This document shows positions 8,059-10,852 of a stretch of 10,852 bases of DNA, in pieces. Numbering within the stretch: the first letter of the stretch is position 1; each line of letters begins with the position of its first letter. The notes under the pieces were generated by a model. It was not told where the DNA came from. It ran no database searches and saw only the letters and a list, made by a program, of their open reading frames with translations. The translations under genes were made by a program, and so were the position numbers. This stretch comes from Verrucomicrobiota bacterium (lineage in GTDB: Bacteria > Verrucomicrobiota > Verrucomicrobiia > Limisphaerales > UBA9464): NCBI GenBank assembly GCA_026397675.1, contig JAPLUH010000129.1, positions 1 to 10,852 on the forward strand, given 5' to 3'.

Positions 8059-8332
8059 TTGATAAGGCTTTCCGATGAGTTCGGTCAAGCCTCTCTTTCG
8101 TGGCAAAAATTCCCGAGACCCAAGCTAGCCAAACTCAGGCCCGGTTTCAAATTAGGATGCGTGAATTTTAGGTGTCGGCAGCCCGCAATCGTGATCTTGA
8201 AAAGCCGGCCTGAATGGACGCGTTTCAGAGGAACCCCACCCAACCTAGAAGTCCATTTCGGGAACAGCGACCCACTGTCAAGAGGCCCTCTAAGCTCTAA
8301 GCTCAAGCAGAAGAACCCAAGAAACAATCCGC
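8059..8332. other. Non-coding stretch downstream of the VOC gene
   Basis: These 274 bases have overlapping small frames on both strands but no recognisable protein, no ribosome-binding site before a plausible start and no coding-like codon bias that favours one frame. It is the 3' side of the 8333-8788 gene. I see a short tandem AAGCTCT-type duplication (about 8293-8306) but no clear terminator. Confidence 0.5.
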
Positions 8333-8788
8333 TCAACGTCGATCCCAGCGGGCTTGCATCTCGGAGGGTTTCAGCCGTTCCACCGGTTGCGAGATCATCC
8401 ATTCATGACCCTCTGGATCCCGGAGCAAGGCACACCGATGCCCATGAAAATGGGTCTTGGGAGGCTGCACTACCACCATTCCAGCGGCGGTGCACCGTGC
8501 GGTGAGGGCATCCGTATTCGTGACGAAGAGACACAAGCGAACCCTTGGTGGCCGTGATGACATCCCGGACACGGTGGGCTGGGACGAGGCTTCCTCTTCC
8601 AGCAGGAGCAGCGGCCCGTCAGGCAATCGAATTTCAAGGTGAGCCCATCGACCGGTGGCAGGATCCACCAAGTGGTAGAGTTCTTCCGCGCCGAAGGCCG
8701 TCGTATAGCACTGCAGGGCCCTTTGGGCATCGCCCACGCTGAGGACCGGGGCCAACGGGGGATACTCGGTGGGTTGATCTTGAATCAT
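8333..8788 (-). CDS. VOC superfamily (glyoxalase/bleomycin-resistance fold, PhnB-like) protein
   Basis: A 151-aa protein from the ATG at 8788 to a TGA at 8333-8335. It starts with APVLSVGDAQRALQCYTTAF (residues 13-32), the typical first beta-alpha unit in which two molecules approach the 'A..FY...FG' pattern. It ends with HGHRCALLRDPEGHEWMIS (about 115-133) and VERLKPSEMQARW, closely like the C-terminal signature of PhnB-like VOC proteins. Such proteins have two beta-alpha-beta-beta-beta modules; members include dioxygenases, isomerases and resistance proteins, and the substrate cannot be told from sequence. A longer version from a TTG at 8827 would add 13 residues, but the fold begins after the ATG. 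The gene lies 77 bases downstream of carB in the same direction and may share its transcript. Confidence 0.88.
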   Translation of the reverse strand: MIQDQPTEYPPLAPVLSVGDAQRALQCYTTAFGAEELYHLVDPATGRWAHLEIRLPDGPLLLLEEEASSQPTVSGMSSRPPRVRLCLFVTNTDALTARCTAAGMVVVQPPKTHFHGHRCALLRDPEGHEWMISQPVERLKPSEMQARWDRR

Positions 8789-8865
8789 GGGAACTGGGTG
8801 TATCCCTCGATCAGGACCGCTGAACAAGCCTGCCCAAAGTCACAGATCCGAACCGGAGACGCTGG

Positions 8866-10656
8866 TCAGTGGTACTCTTGGATCGTTTTGACCGAATAAC
8901 CCTGGCGTTGAAGGGCCGCGATGCCCAGCGCCGCCGCCTTGGCCCCGCTGATGGTGGTCATGATAGGGGTGCCGGTGATGACGGCGGTGGTCCGGATGCG
9001 AACCTCATCCTCACGGGGAGCCGCCCCACTGGGAGTGTTGATCACGAGCTGTATCTCCTTGTTCTTGAGGAGGTCCACGATGTTCGGGCGTCCCTGAAGA
9101 ACCTTGAGGGTTCGCTCCACCTTGAGTCCGGCCGCTTCGAGCCACGCTGCAGTGCCATCGGTGGCCACCAGTTCGAAGCCCAGGGCCAGGTAGCTCTGAG
9201 CCACCTCTACCAGGTCCTTCTTGTGGGCGTCGGCGATCGAGATGAAAACCTTCCCACTCAGCGGCAGCGGAGAATTGGCCGCCATCTGGGCCTTGGCGTA
9301 CGCGACGCCCAGATCGATGTCCAAGCCCATGACCTCGCCTGTGGACCGCATTTCGGGAGACAACAAGATGTCCTGCCCCAAAAACTTGTTGAAGGGGAAG
9401 ACCGATTCTTTGACCGCCCAGTATTTCGGCCATTCTTCAGCGGTGAAGCCCACTTCCTGGAGGCTCTTACCCGCCATGACCTTCGCCGCCAACTTGGCCA
9501 GCGGGCGTCCGATCGCTTTGCTAACGAAGGGCACGGTGCGGGAGGCCCGTGGATTGACCTCGAGGACGTAGACCACTTCGTCCTTCACGGCATACTGAAC
9601 ATTCATCAAGCCGCTGACCCTCAACTCACGCGCCATGGCTTGGGTGTACTCCCGAATAGTCTCAAGAACCTTGGACGACAGGGTGTGGGGCGGCAGTACC
9701 ATCGCGGCATCACCGGAATGGACTCCGGCGAACTCGATGTGCTCAAGAATGCCACCGATGACAATGGTTCCTAGTTTGGGATCGGTGAAGTTGCCGACGT
9801 CAGCGATGCAATCGACATCGACCTCAGTGGCGTCCTCCAGAAACTTGTCTACCAAAACCGGTCGCTCGGGCGAAGCTTCCACGGCAAACCTCATGTAGTG
9901 GATCAGCTCGGCATCCGAGTAGACGATTTGCATGGCGCGGCCACCCAAAACGAAACTGGGACGTACGAGCACTGGGTATCCCAGGCGATGACTGGCCTGC
10001 AGGGCTTCCTCGGCGTTGGTGGCCAGTCCGTTGGGGGGCTGCGGGATCTCCAGCTTGTTCAGCATGGCCGCGAAGAGCTTACGGTCCTCGGCCATCTCGA
10101 TGCTCTCGGGGGATGTGCCAATGATATTGACGCCGTTTTTCTTGAGCGCCATGGCGAGGTTGAGTGGCGTCTGGCCGCCGAATTGTGCAATGGCCCCAGA
10201 GCACCCTTCCCGCTCATAAATATGCAAGACGTCCTCGAGGGTCAGAGGTTCGAAGAAGAGCTTGTCGCTGGTGTCGTAGTCGGTGGAGACGGTCTCAGGG
10301 TTGGAGTTGACCATGAGGGTCTCGAAGCCGTCTTCCTTGAGGGCGAAGGCGGCGTGCACGCAGCAATAGTCGAACTCAATGCCTTGACCGATGCGGTTGG
10401 GGCCACCGCCGAGGATCATGATCTTCTTCTTGGCCGAGGGTGTGACCTCGTCATCACCACGATCATAGGTCGAGTAGTAATAGGGGGTGTAGGCCTCGAA
10501 CTCTGCGGCGCACGTATCGACCAACCGGTAGCTGGGCACCAATCCTTGTTTCTTCCGCTCAGCACGCACCTCGTCCTCGGTTCTCGCGGTGAGATGGGCG
10601 ATCTGGCGGTCGGAGAAGCCGAGGGATTTGGCGCGTTGCAGGAGTTCAGGTTTCAT
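8866..10656 (-). CDS. carB: Carbamoyl-phosphate synthase large subunit, C-terminal half (split CarB)
   Basis: A 596-aa protein covering roughly the second half of a normal CarB (about 1,070 aa). It forms carbamoyl phosphate from carbamate and ATP for arginine and pyrimidine synthesis. It begins with the end of the oligomerisation domain (ELLQRAKSLGFSDRQIAHL, about 4-22; VDTCAAEFEAYTPYYYSTY, about 46-64). The second ATP-grasp unit follows: GGGPNRIGQGIEFDYCCVHA (83-102), NSNPETVSTDYDTSD (about 117-131), VRPSFVLGGRAMQIVY (about 231-246) and LEVNPRASRTVPFVSKA (365-381). A C-terminal MGS-like allosteric domain ends it (SGKVFISIADAHKKD, about 467-481; GRPNIVDLLKNKEIQLVINT from about 522). The ATG at 10656 is chosen over a TTG at 10668 because it overlaps the upstream stop codon as ATGA. 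An in-frame stop at 10747-10749 and non-CarB sequence before the start show that the N-terminal half is not fused here. It may be encoded elsewhere. Confidence 0.93.
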   Translation of the reverse strand: MKPELLQRAKSLGFSDRQIAHLTARTEDEVRAERKKQGLVPSYRLVDTCAAEFEAYTPYYYSTYDRGDDEVTPSAKKKIMILGGGPNRIGQGIEFDYCCVHAAFALKEDGFETLMVNSNPETVSTDYDTSDKLFFEPLTLEDVLHIYEREGCSGAIAQFGGQTPLNLAMALKKNGVNIIGTSPESIEMAEDRKLFAAMLNKLEIPQPPNGLATNAEEALQASHRLGYPVLVRPSFVLGGRAMQIVYSDAELIHYMRFAVEASPERPVLVDKFLEDATEVDVDCIADVGNFTDPKLGTIVIGGILEHIEFAGVHSGDAAMVLPPHTLSSKVLETIREYTQAMARELRVSGLMNVQYAVKDEVVYVLEVNPRASRTVPFVSKAIGRPLAKLAAKVMAGKSLQEVGFTAEEWPKYWAVKESVFPFNKFLGQDILLSPEMRSTGEVMGLDIDLGVAYAKAQMAANSPLPLSGKVFISIADAHKKDLVEVAQSYLALGFELVATDGTAAWLEAAGLKVERTLKVLQGRPNIVDLLKNKEIQLVINTPSGAAPREDEVRIRTTAVITGTPIMTTISGAKAAALGIAALQRQGYSVKTIQEYH

Positions 10657-10852
10657 CGATGGACGCAAAACAGAGGAAGCAAACCGGAGTCGGCCTCCGG
10701 TGTCGAGTCTGCACGGGACACTGTAGCGCGCGCGGACAGGGCGGATTCATCTGTATTTGGGTAGGCGGACGAATCGGCCGGGTTTCCGGTCGATTGCAGC
10801 ATCTGAGGTTCGGCGGCGTGCCGGATGAGCTTGGTGAAGCCCTTTGCCGGCC
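10653..10852 (-). CDS. 3' end of an unrecognised gene upstream of carB
   Basis: On the minus strand one frame is open from the window edge (first full codon at 10850) to a TGA at 10655-10653, giving 65 residues. It begins PAKGFTKLIRHAAEPQML and ends with an Ala/Ser/Asp-rich tail and FCVHR. The first 18 codons mostly end in G or C, as in the neighbouring genes, while the other two frames look poorer. The stop overlaps the carB ATG in the sequence ATGA, typical of translational coupling in an operon. The visible part does not resemble the CarB region that normally precedes the downstream half. The remainder lies beyond the window, so I cannot name it; carA, a carB N-terminal-half gene or something unrelated all remain possible. 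Confidence 0.5.
   Translation of the reverse strand, partial: PAKGFTKLIRHAAEPQMLQSTGNPADSSAYPNTDESALSARATVSRADSTPEADSGLLPLFCVHR

Noticed and set aside
8085..8402. 105-codon open frame on the minus strand
   Set aside because: It overlaps the 3' end of the VOC gene on the same strand in another frame and shows no recognisable features.
8059..8505. 148-codon open frame on the plus strand
   Set aside because: It overlaps the VOC gene antisense for its last third and has no protein-like domain in the rest.
8869..9774. 301-codon open frame on the plus strand
   Set aside because: Antisense shadow of carB, where the MGS-like and ATP-grasp motifs are clear on the minus strand.
9898..10764. 288-codon open frame on the plus strand
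   Set aside because: Antisense to the carB start and ATP-grasp core; no recognisable protein features.

Overview
The window comes from a GC-rich bacterial chromosome. The giant gene at the left belongs to a family I recall from uncharacterised large proteins of the Planctomycetes-Verrucomicrobia group, so I suspect Verrucomicrobiota; that assignment is inference from memory, not from a search.

Layout. (1) Positions 3-4342, plus strand: the 3' part of a very large gene of unknown function, entering from the left edge and read in two frames joined by an apparent -1 frameshift near 567-585. (2) 4343-6550, minus strand: a complete polyphosphate kinase (ppk1), whose stop codon directly abuts the giant gene's stop with no base between. 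(3) 6684-7430, minus strand: a 248-aa orphan protein I cannot assign, with lower GC than its neighbours. (4) 7431-8332: about 900 bases without a convincing gene. It holds a very AT-rich island (7613-7680), four copies of the heptamer TTGAACC in both orientations, a tRNA T-arm-like hairpin, and a hairpin-rich block (7855-8049) bounded by a 9-base direct repeat. (5) 8333-8788, minus strand: a VOC/glyoxalase-fold (PhnB-like) protein. (6) 8866-10656, minus strand: the C-terminal half of the carbamoyl-phosphate synthase large subunit (carB), starting with an ATG that overlaps the TGA of an upstream gene. (7) 10653-10852, minus strand: the 3' end of that upstream, unrecognised gene.

How the genes fit together. 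Polyphosphate synthesis and arginine/pyrimidine precursor synthesis are ordinary chromosomal housekeeping functions. The VOC gene may be read from the same transcript as carB. The stretch 6650-8330 between the two housekeeping blocks looks like the accessory part of the window: atypical composition, an orphan gene, repeats and strong hairpins. I see no CRISPR array, no transposase or integrase, and no complete RNA gene. The most useful leads are the frameshifted giant gene, the split carB, and the structured non-coding region. None of them proves a new system.
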